Shown here one piece after another: positions 44,543-56,423 of a stretch of DNA of 64,000 bases. The DNA comes from Xanthomonas arboricola pv. juglandis. GTDB lineage: Bacteria > Pseudomonadota > Gammaproteobacteria > Xanthomonadales > Xanthomonadaceae. Where the stretch lies: positions 197,440 through 261,439 of the forward strand of contig NZ_JZEF01000005.1 in NCBI RefSeq assembly GCF_001013475.1, in the 5' to 3' direction. How positions within the stretch are numbered: position 1 is the first letter of the stretch; each line of letters starts with the position of its first letter. Under the pieces are notes generated by a model, which was not told where the DNA came from, ran no database searches, and saw nothing but the letters and a program-made list of their open reading frames with translations. Made by a program: the position numbers and the translations under genes.

Positions 44543-45318
44543 GCCGGCGTATCCAGCGCGGCGGTCAGGCCGCCCACCCAGCCGGCCACCGTCTCCAGCG
44601 CCTGATAACGGGTCAGGTCGACATGGATCGGGGTGATCGAGATATGCCCGGTGCGCACGGCATGGAAGTCGGTGCCGGCACCGGCGTCCTGCTCCGGCCC
44701 GGCCGGGCCGATCCAGTACACGGTGCGGCCGCGCGGGTCGCGCTGCGGCACGCAGTGCTCGGACCGGTGGCGGTTGCCCAGCCGGGTGACCTCGAAACCG
44801 AGCACCTCCGACCAGGCCAGGTCCGGCACGTTGACGTTGAGGATGGTATCGGCGGGCAACGGGTCGGACTTCAGCCGTGCCACGATCTCCACCGCGGCGC
44901 GCGCGGCGGTTTCGTAGTGATGCGCTTCGTGATTGTGCGTCACCAGCGAGACCGCCACCGCCGGCAGGCCGAGGAAACGGCCTTCCATCGCGGCGGACAC
45001 GGTGCCCGAATAGATCACGTCGTCGCCCAGATTGGCCGAGTTGTTGATGCCGGAGACCACGATATCCGGGTCGTAATCGAGCATGCCGGTCAGCGCCAGA
45101 TGCACGCAGTCGGTGGGCGTGCCGGCAACCGCGCAGGTCTGCGCGTCGATGCGGCGGGTGCGGATCGGCACATCCAGCGTCAGCGAATTGCTGGCGCCGG
45201 AGCGGTCGCGGTCGGGCGCGACCACCATCACTTCATGACCGGCATGGCGCAGCGCCTCGGCCAAAATCTGGATGCCGGGGGCGTCGACACCGTCGTCGTT
45301 GCTAACCAGTACGCGCAT
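44539..45318 (-). CDS. surE: 5'-nucleotidase/3'-nucleotidase/exopolyphosphatase SurE
   Basis: This 259-aa metal-dependent phosphatase removes phosphate from nucleoside monophosphates and is linked with stationary-phase survival. The metal site is seen in [13 protein letters not shown] (Asp8/Asp9 in usual numbering), the [10 protein letters not shown] loop with Ser39, and Asn in [13 protein letters not shown]. The length is typical. It is the first gene of the minus-strand operon surE-pcm-VTT-nlpD. Confidence 0.97.
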   Translation of the reverse strand: MRVLVSNDDGVDAPGIQILAEALRHAGHEVMVVAPDRDRSGASNSLTLDVPIRTRRIDAQTCAVAGTPTDCVHLALTGMLDYDPDIVVSGINNSANLGDDVIYSGTVSAAMEGRFLGLPAVAVSLVTHNHEAHHYETAARAAVEIVARLKSDPLPADTILNVNVPDLAWSEVLGFEVTRLGNRHRSEHCVPQRDPRGRTVYWIGPAGPEQDAGAGTDFHAVRTGHISITPIHVDLTRYQALETVAGWVGGLTAALDTPA

Positions 45319-45417
45319 GGGACTCCTCGGAAAACCGGGTCATGATACCGGATGCGTCCGCGCCCTTCGCGCTTGATCTTCGCTTGCGCCTGAGGTTGGG
45401 CAGGTTAGGCTGTGAGC

Positions 45418-45957
45418 ATGTCGCATCCTGAAGACGAAGACGACGGCGCGCTGTTCCGCGCAGCGATCGGCGCGGTCAAGCCGATTCGTGAAGTCGCCCC
45501 ACCGGCCAATGCCAAGCCGCGCCCCAAGCCCCGCGCGCGCATGGCCGAGCGCGACGATGCGGAAGCGCACACCGAATTCGCGCGTCTGCTGCGCGACAGT
45601 GCGCCGCTGGAGGCGGGCGATACCGCCAGCTACCGGCGCGAGAATCTTCCCACCCGATTGTTTCAACGGCTCAAGCGCGGTCAGTTCTCGATCCAGGACG
45701 AACTGGACCTGCATGGCGCCACCGCCGCGCAGGCCGAATCCCTGCTGCGGCAGTTCCTGCTGGGAGCGCATGCGCACGACCATGGCTGCGTGCGCATCAT
45801 CCACGGCAAGGGGCTGCAGTCGGACAATGGCGCGCCGGTGTTGAAAAACCTGATGGATCGCCTGCTGCGTCAGCGCAACGATGTACTTGCGTTTCATTCC
45901 GCGCCGGCTACACAAGGTGGCACCGGAGCATTGCTGGTGTTGCTGGCACGGCGTTAG
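45418..45957 (+). CDS. Smr-domain protein
   Basis: This 179-aa protein has an acidic, then Lys/Arg-Pro-rich N-terminal half and a C-terminal Smr domain (about 95-178) with the signature LDLHGATAAQAESLL and HGKGLQSDNGAPVLK. Smr domains of the SmrA/SmrB group are RNA endonucleases; SmrB cleaves mRNA at collided ribosomes. The N-terminal helix of SmrB type is partly present (FRAAIGAVKPI). ATG 45418 is used, and GTG 45412 is possible. It is divergent from surE, 99 bp away. Confidence 0.9.
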   Translation: MSHPEDEDDGALFRAAIGAVKPIREVAPPANAKPRPKPRARMAERDDAEAHTEFARLLRDSAPLEAGDTASYRRENLPTRLFQRLKRGQFSIQDELDLHGATAAQAESLLRQFLLGAHAHDHGCVRIIHGKGLQSDNGAPVLKNLMDRLLRQRNDVLAFHSAPATQGGTGALLVLLARR

Positions 45958-46024
45958 CGCCGATTGGGCGACGGGTCGCTGGTGCAGGCATCCGCTTGCG
46001 CAAAGGACGCGTTAATGGGCAGGC

Positions 46025-46049
46025 CTGTCGCGGCCAGGTCCGCTCCTAC
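46025..46049. repeat. REP-like element of the GTAGGAGCG type
   Basis: On the minus strand the sequence starts GTAGGAGCGGACCTGGCCGC and continues GACAG. The GTAGGAGCG head and the short stem GCGG/CCGC resemble REP sequences of pseudomonads and Xanthomonadaceae mobilised by RAYT proteins. A single unit is present, 68 bp after the Smr gene. Confidence 0.5.
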
Positions 46050-46161
46050 GGGAGTGATGCGTTTTGCCAGTTGATCGGCTGCGGCTGGTCCTGCGTGTGG
46101 GGGTCGGCACGCCGGGTTGTCGTTGGCGCCATGCCGGGCGGCCAACGACAACCGAGCAGGC

Positions 46162-47271
46162 CTAGGCGTCGGAACGCAGGCCGGGGTTGAGACGGCCGGC
46201 GTCGCTGACCTCGCCCAGCTCCCACAGCACCGCGGTGGCGTAGCAGCCCGGCGGCAGTGCGAATTCGATCTGCAGGCTGTCCGCATCCAGCCAGCGATAC
46301 TCCAGCTGTTGCGGACGCAAGCGCAGTGCGCGGCGCTCCTGCTTCAAGCCCGCGGCCTCCAGGCCTTGTCGCAGCACCTCCGATTGCGGATCGGACAACG
46401 CGCCCTGCTCCATCGCCGCGGCCTGCCCGGTCGAACGCAGCTCACCGGCGCCCCACAACGGCCCGCTGGGATGGATATCGAAACGCGCCAGGCGCTCTGC
46501 CAGTACATCGGTGAACGGCTCGGGGCCGAACACGCTGCGCGAGCCATCCAACATCCACGCCTCGCCATCCAGTGCGGCGTCCCAGTTGCCCTGCTCCACG
46601 CGAGTGGTGAGCACCCGATTGAACAACGCCGAGCGCGCCGCCGACAGCAGCATCGAGCGTTGGTCGTTGCGCAGCCGCCGCCTGGATGCCGGCGCCGCCG
46701 ACAAGGTGCCGTCGGCATTGGACACATAACCGAACATCGCCAGCGCGGAGGCCACGTTGCCGCCGTCGCGGCCGAAACGCTGTTCGCCAAACCAGTTCGG
46801 GATACCGCGCGCGGCGATCGCCTGCAGGCGCTGTTCGATCGCCGCGCGCTCGCCCAGCACCTGGCGCAACGTCAACACGAAACGATTGCCCAGCAGTGCG
46901 CCGCGTTGCAGCTTGCGGTTGTGCCAGGTGCTGGCGATGACCTGCATCTCATCGTCGTCGAGCGCGGCGAGTTCCGGCGCGATGCGCTTGGGCAGATGCA
47001 CGCTGAAGCGCTGCGTGGTCACCGCATGGCGGTCCTTCAGCCCGGCGTAGCTGACCCCCATCTCGGCGATCCCGGCCCACTGCGCGAGTTTTTTCGCGAT
47101 ATAGGCGGTGTTCTGCCCACGCTTGCGGATGGTGAGCAACAGGTGCTCGCCCTCGCCGGTGGGCTCGAAGGCCGGCAGCTCATCGACCTGAAAATCGTCG
47201 GGCGTGCTGCGCATTGCCGCGCCGAGGACCGCAGCGCCATGCGCGCGCGGCAGAACAGAGGTGTCGCTCAT
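46162..47271 (-). CDS. truD: tRNA pseudouridine(13) synthase TruD
   Basis: This 369-aa enzyme isomerises U13 in tRNA-Glu. The catalytic Asp is in [19 protein letters not shown] (about 70-88), and the TruD insertion domain contains [16 protein letters not shown]. It is somewhat longer than E. coli TruD (349). ATG 47271 (MSDTSVLP) is chosen because the upstream frame is not protein-like. The gap of 249 bp to ispF is larger than usual, and no overlap with surE exists because the Smr gene intervenes. Confidence 0.95.
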   Translation of the reverse strand: MSDTSVLPRAHGAAVLGAAMRSTPDDFQVDELPAFEPTGEGEHLLLTIRKRGQNTAYIAKKLAQWAGIAEMGVSYAGLKDRHAVTTQRFSVHLPKRIAPELAALDDDEMQVIASTWHNRKLQRGALLGNRFVLTLRQVLGERAAIEQRLQAIAARGIPNWFGEQRFGRDGGNVASALAMFGYVSNADGTLSAAPASRRRLRNDQRSMLLSAARSALFNRVLTTRVEQGNWDAALDGEAWMLDGSRSVFGPEPFTDVLAERLARFDIHPSGPLWGAGELRSTGQAAAMEQGALSDPQSEVLRQGLEAAGLKQERRALRLRPQQLEYRWLDADSLQIEFALPPGCYATAVLWELGEVSDAGRLNPGLRSDA

Positions 47272-47520
47272 GCTGTGATTTACCTTCGCGCCGACAGGTC
47301 GTGCGCTATGTGCCGAATGCCTCGGCGCGGTGGTGTCGCGGTGCGACGCCAAGACGAGCCCGGCGCAGGTAACCGCGATCTGGAGCGGCTGGAACACCTG
47401 GCCGGCAGTGGTCGGATGCGTGTGGACGGTAGGCTCAGCACTGCAGGGTATGCGGGATGATCGCCATGCCCGGCACCGTCCGCGCCACCGACGGTGCGCG
47501 CAGGCGTTTGTCAGTCGCGG

Positions 47521-48012
47521 TCAGCCGGCGATCTTGCCGAGCAAGACCGCCGCTTGGGCGGCGATGCCCTCGCTGCGGCCGGTGAAGCCGAGTTTTTCGC
47601 TGGTGGTGGCCTTGACGCTGACCGCATCGAGTTCGATCGCCAGCAGGCCGGCAATACGCTCGCGCATCGCCGGCGCATGCGGGCCGATCTTGGGACGCTC
47701 GCAGATCACGGTGACATCGGCATTGCCGACCCGCCAGCCACGCTCGCGCAGCAAGTGATCGCAATGCTGCAGGAACTGCGCGCTGTCGGCATCCTTCCAG
47801 CGCGCGTCGGACGGCGGAAAGTGCTGACCGATATCGCCCAGCGCCAGCGCGCCCAGCATCGCATCGCACAGCGCGTGCAACACCACGTCGCCATCGCTGT
47901 GCGCGAGCACGCCGTGGCTGTGCGCGACGCGCACGCCGCCCAGCATCACGTGGTCGCCCGCACCGAACGCGTGCACGTCATAGCCCTGACCGATTCGAAA
48001 ATTGAAAGACAT
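47521..48012 (-). CDS. ispF: 2-C-methyl-D-erythritol 2,4-cyclodiphosphate synthase
   Basis: This 163-aa trimeric enzyme forms MEcPP in the MEP isoprenoid pathway. The zinc ligands Asp and His are in [11 protein letters not shown] and [27 protein letters not shown] is the substrate loop. It follows ispD by 15 bp, so the two consecutive pathway enzymes are co-translated in order. Confidence 0.97.
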   Translation of the reverse strand: MSFNFRIGQGYDVHAFGAGDHVMLGGVRVAHSHGVLAHSDGDVVLHALCDAMLGALALGDIGQHFPPSDARWKDADSAQFLQHCDHLLRERGWRVGNADVTVICERPKIGPHAPAMRERIAGLLAIELDAVSVKATTSEKLGFTGRSEGIAAQAAVLLGKIAG

Positions 48013-48027
48013 GGTAATCCGTGGTGA

Positions 48028-48828
48028 TTAGGGAGCGTCGGCGTCGTGGTGGGCACCAGCGGACAGCGCATCGGCGTGGCCAACGACCGCCCCGGCGCGC
48101 GGGTCGGCTGCAGGCGACAAGGCATCCACCGCCACGCCGCGGCGCGCCAGTTCGAATTCGAAGCGCGCCAGATCCGTTGGCGTGGTCACCTTGAAGTTGT
48201 CTTCGGCACCTTCCACCAACAACGGGCGCAATCCCAGCCGCTCTATCGCCATCGCCTCGTCGGTCACGTCCACCCCGGCCGCCGACGCCTCGGTGAGGCC
48301 ACGGATCAGTTGATGGCGACGGAACAGCTGCGGGGTCAGCGCACGCCACAGTCGCTCGCGTGGCTCGGTGGCATCGATGCCGCCATCGTCGCCGGCACGC
48401 TTGAGCGTGTCGCGCACCGGCGCAGCCAGGATCGCGCCAACCGGATCGCCGCGGCCGATTTCCAGCAGACGCTCCAGATCGGCCAGCGCCAGATTGGGCC
48501 GCGCGGCATCGTGCACCAGCACAAAGTCATCGGCCCGCACGCTCTCCGGCAGGGCCAGCAATCCGGCCAGTACCGATGCCGCACGTGTCCCGCCGCCGAC
48601 GCAGGTCAGCACCGGCTTGTCCTGCACCGAAGTCCAGCCCGGCCAATCCGCATCGTCGGGCGCGATGGCCACCACGATGCCGGCCACCACCGGATGCGCG
48701 GCAAGCGCCGCCAGCGTGTAGGCCATCAGCGGTTGCCCGGCAGCGGACAGATATTGCTTGGGGGTCTGCCCACCAAAGCGCGTGCCGCGCCCGGCGGCCG
48801 GCACGATCGCCCAGATCGAACCGGTCAT
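48028..48828 (-). CDS. ispD: 2-C-methyl-D-erythritol 4-phosphate cytidylyltransferase
   Basis: This 266-aa enzyme makes CDP-methylerythritol in the MEP pathway. The nucleotide-binding start is [20 protein letters not shown] (catalytic Arg and Lys), with [12 protein letters not shown] in the middle and [11 protein letters not shown] near residue 190. The protein is about 30 residues longer than E. coli IspD, with a variable C-terminal tail. The start codon overlaps the ftsB stop by ATGA. Confidence 0.96.
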   Translation of the reverse strand: MTGSIWAIVPAAGRGTRFGGQTPKQYLSAAGQPLMAYTLAALAAHPVVAGIVVAIAPDDADWPGWTSVQDKPVLTCVGGGTRAASVLAGLLALPESVRADDFVLVHDAARPNLALADLERLLEIGRGDPVGAILAAPVRDTLKRAGDDGGIDATEPRERLWRALTPQLFRRHQLIRGLTEASAAGVDVTDEAMAIERLGLRPLLVEGAEDNFKVTTPTDLARFEFELARRGVAVDALSPAADPRAGAVVGHADALSAGAHHDADAP

Positions 48829-49181
48829 GGCTGTTCCGCCGGAGCGTCAGGCTCGACGGGAGCAGCGGACGGCGCGGCCACTGCGGGCGGCAGCGGCGGT
48901 GCATCCTCGACCACGCGATAGAACGTCTCGCCCGGTTTGATCATGCCCAGTTCGCTGCGCGCGCGCTCTTCGATTGCCGCCTCGCCGTCCTTCAAATCCT
49001 TCACCTCTGCTGCCAACGCCTGGTTGCGTTGGCGCAGACCTTCGTTGTCCTGTGTCTGATGCGCGACCTGGGCTTCCAGCATCATCACTTCGCCGGAATT
49101 CCCAGGCCCGAACCAGAAGCGGTACTGCAGCCAAGCCAGCAGCACCGCCAGCACCAGCAGTAGCCAGCGCCAGTTGCGCAC
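48825..49181 (-). CDS. ftsB: Cell division protein FtsB
   Basis: This 118-aa single-pass inner-membrane protein of the FtsQLB divisome complex has a short cytoplasmic start (RNWRW), one transmembrane helix (about 6-22) and a periplasmic coiled coil (about 30-75, [20 protein letters not shown] onward). [17 protein letters not shown] is the conserved C-terminal region. A Pro/Ala-rich tail of 30 residues follows, longer than in E. coli. It starts at GTG 49181, 3 bp after eno. Confidence 0.94.
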   Translation of the reverse strand: MRNWRWLLLVLAVLLAWLQYRFWFGPGNSGEVMMLEAQVAHQTQDNEGLRQRNQALAAEVKDLKDGEAAIEERARSELGMIKPGETFYRVVEDAPPLPPAVAAPSAAPVEPDAPAEQP

Positions 49182-49184
49182 GGC

Positions 49185-50648
<1,464 letters not shown>

Positions 50649-50761
50649 TCAGCTGCAGCCGCACGCGGCATCGTTCAACGCGTGCCGGCACATTGCGCAT
50701 CCGCACCTGCAGCGATAAGGGACCACGCAGCAGCGGCCGCGTGCTCCACTGCATCGCCTGA

Positions 50762-51595
50762 TCAGACGCCTTGCTCGAGAAAGCCGTGACGCTTGGTGAT
50801 GCTGTCCAGCGCCAGCAGCGTCTCCAGCAAGGCTTCCATCTTGTCCAGCGGCCAGGCGTTGGGGCCGTCCGACAAGGCCTTGGACGGATCCGGATGGGTT
50901 TCGGCAAACAGGCCGGAAATGCCCACCGCCACCGCCGCGCGCGCCAGCACCGGCACGAACTCGCGCTGGCCGCCGGAACTGCTGCCCTGCCCGCCCGGCA
51001 ACTGCACAGAATGGGTGGCATCGAACACCACCGGGCAGCCGGTGTCGCGCATCACGCTCAGCGAGCGCATGTCGCTGACCAGATTGTTGTAGCCGAACGA
51101 GGCGCCACGCTCGCAGACCATGATCTGCTCGTTGCCGGTCGACTTGGCCTTGTCGACCACCGGCTTCATGTCCCACGGCGCCAGGAACTGGCCCTTCTTG
51201 ATGTTGACCGGCTTGCCGGCGGCGCAGACGTTCTTGATGAAATCGGTCTGGCGCACCAGGAAGGCCGGGGTCTGCAGCACGTCGACGACGGCGGCGACCT
51301 CGTTCATCGGGGTGTATTCGTGCACGTCGGTCAGCACCGGCACGCCGATCTGCTGCTTTACCGCAGCCAGCACCTTCAGGCCCTCTTCCAGGCCCGGGCC
51401 GCGAAAGCTCGTACCGGAGGTGCGGTTGGCCTTGTCGAAGCTCGACTTGAAGATGAAGTTGATCCCCAGCTTGCCGGTGATCTCCTTGAGCTTGCCGGCC
51501 ACGTCGAGCTGCAGCTGCATCGACTCGATCACGCAGGGGCCGGCGATCAGGAACAACGGCTGATCCAGGCCAACGTCAAAGTCACACAGTTTCAT
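50762..51595 (-). CDS. kdsA: 3-deoxy-D-manno-octulosonate 8-phosphate synthase
   Basis: This 277-aa aldolase-type enzyme condenses PEP with arabinose 5-phosphate to KDO 8-phosphate for [23 protein letters not shown] is the N-terminal signature, and [20 protein letters not shown] is the phosphate-binding region. Cys in AGPCVIES together with [12 protein letters not shown] marks the family, but I do not decide the metal dependence. It lies between pyrG and eno, as in several Xanthomonadaceae. Confidence 0.97.
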   Translation of the reverse strand: MKLCDFDVGLDQPLFLIAGPCVIESMQLQLDVAGKLKEITGKLGINFIFKSSFDKANRTSGTSFRGPGLEEGLKVLAAVKQQIGVPVLTDVHEYTPMNEVAAVVDVLQTPAFLVRQTDFIKNVCAAGKPVNIKKGQFLAPWDMKPVVDKAKSTGNEQIMVCERGASFGYNNLVSDMRSLSVMRDTGCPVVFDATHSVQLPGGQGSSSGGQREFVPVLARAAVAVGISGLFAETHPDPSKALSDGPNAWPLDKMEALLETLLALDSITKRHGFLEQGV

Positions 51596-51618
51596 CAGGT
51601 CACCTATTGATTAAAGCC

Positions 51619-51637
51619 CCTCTCCCGTCGGGAGAGG
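51619..51637. repeat. Short hairpin repeat near kdsA (truncated relative of the 93-bp repeat)
   Basis: CCTCTCCC-GTC-GGGAGAGG is a perfect 8-bp stem. It resembles the distal hairpin of the repeats at 51699-51792 and 56127-56219 and lies 24 bp upstream of the kdsA start. Confidence 0.6.
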
Positions 51638-51698
51638 AGTTGGTGTGCGGGTACGGTTGCGAAGCGCTGCTGACGTGCGATGGTTTGCCCTGGCTGAC

Positions 51699-51792
51699 GC
51701 GTGGCGACGCGTCCGTCATGGCTGCCATCTTCCGGTGCGTTGCGACGCCCCTCATCCGGCGCTGCGCGCCAGCTTCTCCCGACGGGAGAAGG
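51699..51792. repeat. Interspersed structured repeat, copy A
   Basis: This 94-bp unit begins GCGTGGCGACGCG and ends in two hairpins, GGCGC-TGC-GCGCC and CTTCTCCCG-ACGGGAGAAG. It shares both ends and the central CGCCCCTCATCCG with copy B at 56127-56219. It fills most of the space downstream of pyrG. Confidence 0.75.
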
Positions 51793-51798
51793 AGTGGC

Positions 51799-53493
<1,695 letters not shown>

Positions 53494-53639
53494 TTAGCGG
53501 GTGACGGGCGAATGCCCAAGGGTTGCGTGACGATCATGTCGCCACAGCGGCAAAGAACGCGCCGTGCATGGCGCACAAATGCAAACGCCCCGGCCGAAGC
53601 CGGGGCGTCCGTGTGGCGTATTGCCGACCCGAGATGGAA

Positions 53640-53888
53640 TCAGCGCGCCGGCTTTTCTTCTTCCTCTTCCTCGCGCGGAGCAGTGTCGGTCTTGGGCTTG
53701 TGCGCCGCTGCGGCAGCACGGCGCTCGGCCTTGCGCTCGGCTTCGGTCTTGGCTTTGGCGTCGTCGGCCTTCTGCGCACTGGCGCCGGCGTCCTGCCCGC
53801 CCTGCTGAGGAGCCGCCCGGGCCAGGGCAGGAAGCGCGGCCACTGCGGCAGCACCGAGGGTGAGCATCAGGATGTGCTTGAACTTCAT
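53640..53888 (-). CDS. Small secreted Ala/Lys/Glu-rich protein
   Basis: This 82-aa protein has a clean signal peptide (KFKHILMLTLGAAAVAALPA, cleaved near ARA-AP). The mature chain of about 57 residues is low-complexity and highly charged, ADDAKAKTEAERKAERRAAA followed by a run of six Glu near the end (REEEEEEKPAR). It has no recognised domain, and structural disorder is likely. A GGAGGAC ribosome-binding site precedes ATG 53888, which supports translation. It lies between pyrG and parE with its own promoter space; function unknown. Confidence 0.7.
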   Translation of the reverse strand: MKFKHILMLTLGAAAVAALPALARAAPQQGGQDAGASAQKADDAKAKTEAERKAERRAAAAAHKPKTDTAPREEEEEEKPAR

Positions 53889-54050
53889 GGTGTCCTCCGG
53901 GTTCGGTGACATCCTCAGGTGGGGACGTTTGGTTCCGAATCCAATGCCAGGGTATCCATCCGCACCCCGCCCTGCACTGAACGCCGGGCGCGTGCAAAAA
54001 ATCGCCTCAGCCCCCACACTTGCGCGTCGTTTCACGTGCCAACGAGATGC

Positions 54051-55940
54051 ATGAACACCCGTTATAACGCCGCCGATATTGAAGTGCTGTCGGGCCTGGA
54101 CCCGGTCAAACGCCGCCCTGGCATGTATACCGACACTGCGCGCCCGAACCATCTGGCGCAGGAAGTGATCGACAACTCGGTCGACGAGGCGCTGGCCGGT
54201 CACGCCAGGCAGGTCGAAGTGACCCTGTACAAGGACGGCAGCTGCGAGGTGTCCGACGACGGTCGCGGCATGCCGGTGGACATGCACCCGGAAGAGAAGA
54301 TTCCCGGTGTCGAGCTGATCCTGACCCGGCTGCATGCCGGCGGCAAGTTCAACAACCGCAACTACACCTTCTCCGGCGGCCTGCATGGCGTGGGCGTGAG
54401 CGTGGTCAATGCGCTGTCGACCAAGGTCGAGCTGTTCATCAAACGCGAAGGCAGCGAGCACCGCATGGAGTTCCGCGATGGCCACGCCGCCTCCAAGCTG
54501 GAAGTGGTCGGCACCGTCGGCAAGAAGAACACCGGCACGCGGCTGCGCTTCTGGGCCGATCCAACGTATTTCGACACGCCCAAGTTCAACGTGCGCGCGC
54601 TGCGTCATCTGCTGCGCGCCAAGGCGGTGCTGTGTCCCGGCCTGACCGTCAAGCTGCACGACGAGGCCACCGGCGAGCAGGACAGCTGGTACTTCGAGAA
54701 CGGCCTGCGCGATTACCTCAAGGGCGAGATGGCCGAGCACGAGATGCTGCCGGCCGACCTGTTCGTGGGCAGCCTGAAGAAGGACACCGAGATCGTCGAC
54801 TGGGCCGCGGCCTGGGTGCCGGAAGGCGAGCTGGTGCAGGAAAGCTACGTCAACCTGATCCCGACCGCGCAGCACGGCACCCACGTCAACGGCCTGCGTT
54901 CGGGGCTGACCGATGCGCTGCGCGAGTTCTGCGACTTCCGCAACCTGCTGCCGCGCGGGGTCAAGCTGGCACCGGAAGACGTGTGGGACCGGGTCACCTT
55001 CGTGCTCAGCCTGAAGATGACCGACCCGCAGTTCTCCGGGCAGACCAAGGAACGCCTGTCCTCGCGCCAGGCCGCCGGCTTCATCGAAGGCGCCGCGCAC
55101 GATGCCTTCAGCCTGTATCTGAATCAGAACGTGGAGATCGGCGAGAAGATCGCGCAGATCGCCATCGACCGCGCCAGTGCGCGCCTGAAGACCGAAAAGC
55201 AGATCGTCCGCAAGAAGGTCACCCAGGGCCCGGCCCTGCCCGGCAAGCTGGCCGACTGCATCAGCCAGGATCTGTCGCGTACCGAATTGTTCCTGGTCGA
55301 GGGCGACTCGGCCGGCGGCTCCGCCAAGCAGGCGCGCGACAAGGACTTCCAGGCGATCCTGCCGCTGCGCGGCAAGATCCTCAATACCTGGGAAGTGGCA
55401 TCGGGCAGCGTATTGGCCTCCGAGGAAGTGCATAACCTGGCGATCGCGATCGGCTGCGACCCGGGCAAGGACGACATCACCGGGCTGCGCTACGGCAAGG
55501 TGGTGATCCTGGCCGACGCCGATTCCGACGGCCTGCATATCGCGACCCTGCTGACCGCGCTGTTCCTGCAGCATTTCCCGGCGCTGGTCGCGGCCGGCCA
55601 TGTGTTCGTGGCGATGCCGCCGCTGTTCCGCGTGGACGTGGGCAAGCAGGTGTTCTACGCGCTGGACGAGGAGGAAAAGACCACGCTGCTGGACAAGATC
55701 GCGCGCGAGAAGCTCAAGGGCCAGGTCAGCGTCACTCGTTTCAAGGGCCTGGGCGAAATGAATCCGCAGCAGCTGCGCGAATCGACCATCCATCCGGACA
55801 CGCGTCGCCTGGTGCAGCTGACCATCGACGATGGCGAACAGACCCGCTCGCTGATGGACATGTTGCTGGCGAAAAAGCGCGCCGGCGATCGCAAGCAGTG
55901 GCTGGAGACCAAGGGCGATCTGGCGTCGCTGGAGGTTTGA
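54051..55940 (+). CDS. parE: DNA topoisomerase IV subunit B
   Basis: This 629-aa ATPase subunit of the decatenating topoisomerase carries the GHKL nucleotide site IDNSVDEALAGHARQVEV and the DGRGMPVDMHP region. SGGLHGVGVSVVNALS forms the ATP lid. The TOPRIM domain has EGDSAGGSAKQARD and DADSDGLHIATLL. GMYTDTARPNHLAQEV, and not a gyrase-like signature, points to ParE rather than GyrB. ATG 54051 (MNTRYNAADIE) is used. A nested hairpin (55970-56014) follows the stop. Confidence 0.97.
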   Translation: MNTRYNAADIEVLSGLDPVKRRPGMYTDTARPNHLAQEVIDNSVDEALAGHARQVEVTLYKDGSCEVSDDGRGMPVDMHPEEKIPGVELILTRLHAGGKFNNRNYTFSGGLHGVGVSVVNALSTKVELFIKREGSEHRMEFRDGHAASKLEVVGTVGKKNTGTRLRFWADPTYFDTPKFNVRALRHLLRAKAVLCPGLTVKLHDEATGEQDSWYFENGLRDYLKGEMAEHEMLPADLFVGSLKKDTEIVDWAAAWVPEGELVQESYVNLIPTAQHGTHVNGLRSGLTDALREFCDFRNLLPRGVKLAPEDVWDRVTFVLSLKMTDPQFSGQTKERLSSRQAAGFIEGAAHDAFSLYLNQNVEIGEKIAQIAIDRASARLKTEKQIVRKKVTQGPALPGKLADCISQDLSRTELFLVEGDSAGGSAKQARDKDFQAILPLRGKILNTWEVASGSVLASEEVHNLAIAIGCDPGKDDITGLRYGKVVILADADSDGLHIATLLTALFLQHFPALVAAGHVFVAMPPLFRVDVGKQVFYALDEEEKTTLLDKIAREKLKGQVSVTRFKGLGEMNPQQLRESTIHPDTRRLVQLTIDDGEQTRSLMDMLLAKKRAGDRKQWLETKGDLASLEV

Positions 55941-55969
55941 GTTCGCTGAAAGTCTGAAAACACCAAGCA

Positions 55970-56014
55970 GCGCAAGCTTCGCCCCCCAGCGGGGCGAGAA
56001 GGCACTGCTTGCGC
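55970..56014 (+). terminator. Nested hairpin after parE
   Basis: The outer arms GCGCAAGC (55970-55977) and GCTTGCGC (56007-56014) enclose a 7-bp stem TCGCCCC (55979-55985) with GGGGCGA (55991-55997). It has no U-tract. It is placed 30 bp after the parE stop, a plausible terminator. Confidence 0.55.
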
Positions 56015-56064
56015 AGGTCTCTTCGAGCGCCCGCGCTGCCAGCCCGGGCCGGGGGTGCGAAGCG

Positions 56065-56104
56065 GAAGTTGGGGTGAGGGTGAAGAAGTTGGGGTGAGGG
56101 TGAA
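56065..56104. repeat. 20-bp tandem duplication
   Basis: GAAGTTGGGGTGAGGGTGAA occurs twice in exact tandem (56065-56084 and 56085-56104), just upstream of repeat copy B. Confidence 0.9.
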
Positions 56105-56126
56105 GCCGATGATTCACTCTGGTGGC

Positions 56127-56219
56127 GCGTGGCGACGCGCTTGCCATCGCTGGCAGTGATATCCCTCTGAGGCGCCCCTCATCCGCCCCTGCGGGGCAGC
56201 TTCTCCCGAGGGGAGAAGG
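56127..56219. repeat. Interspersed structured repeat, copy B
   Basis: This 93-bp unit shares GCGTGGCGACGCG, CGCCCCTCATCCG and the double-hairpin end with copy A (51699-51792). Its first stem is GCCCC-TGC-GGGGC where copy A has GGCGC-TGC-GCGCC, so the pairing is kept although the bases differ. The second stem is CTTCTCCC-GAG-GGGAGAAG. Confidence 0.75.
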
Positions 56220-56423
56220 AAGTGTGATCGGCTTTCTTTTCGGCCGTTGCGGATTTCAGCGGATTGCGCAGACCCCCACCCTTTGGCTCAGACGGCTGCC
56301 TGCAGCGGCACATGCTGCTCCAAGCCAGGCAGGCCACGTCGGTCAGCGCGACACACATGCCTTTGTGCACATCCATCCGACGCCATCGGCGGCCTAGCAT
56401 CGTCGCTCCCTGCCGAATCTCCG

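Larger units (their letters stand above)
55941..56423. other. Repeat-rich gap between parE and the S10 protein gene
   Basis: This 483-bp stretch has no gene I can support. It holds a nested hairpin (55970-56014), a 20-bp tandem duplication (56065-56104), and copy B of the structured repeat (56127-56219). The remaining 200 bp in front of the peptidase gene show no repeats. Confidence 0.55.

Noticed and set aside
53640..56147. 835-codon minus-strand frame across parE
   Set aside because: Only its last 82 codons (from ATG 53888) look like a protein with a ribosome-binding site; the rest mirrors parE.
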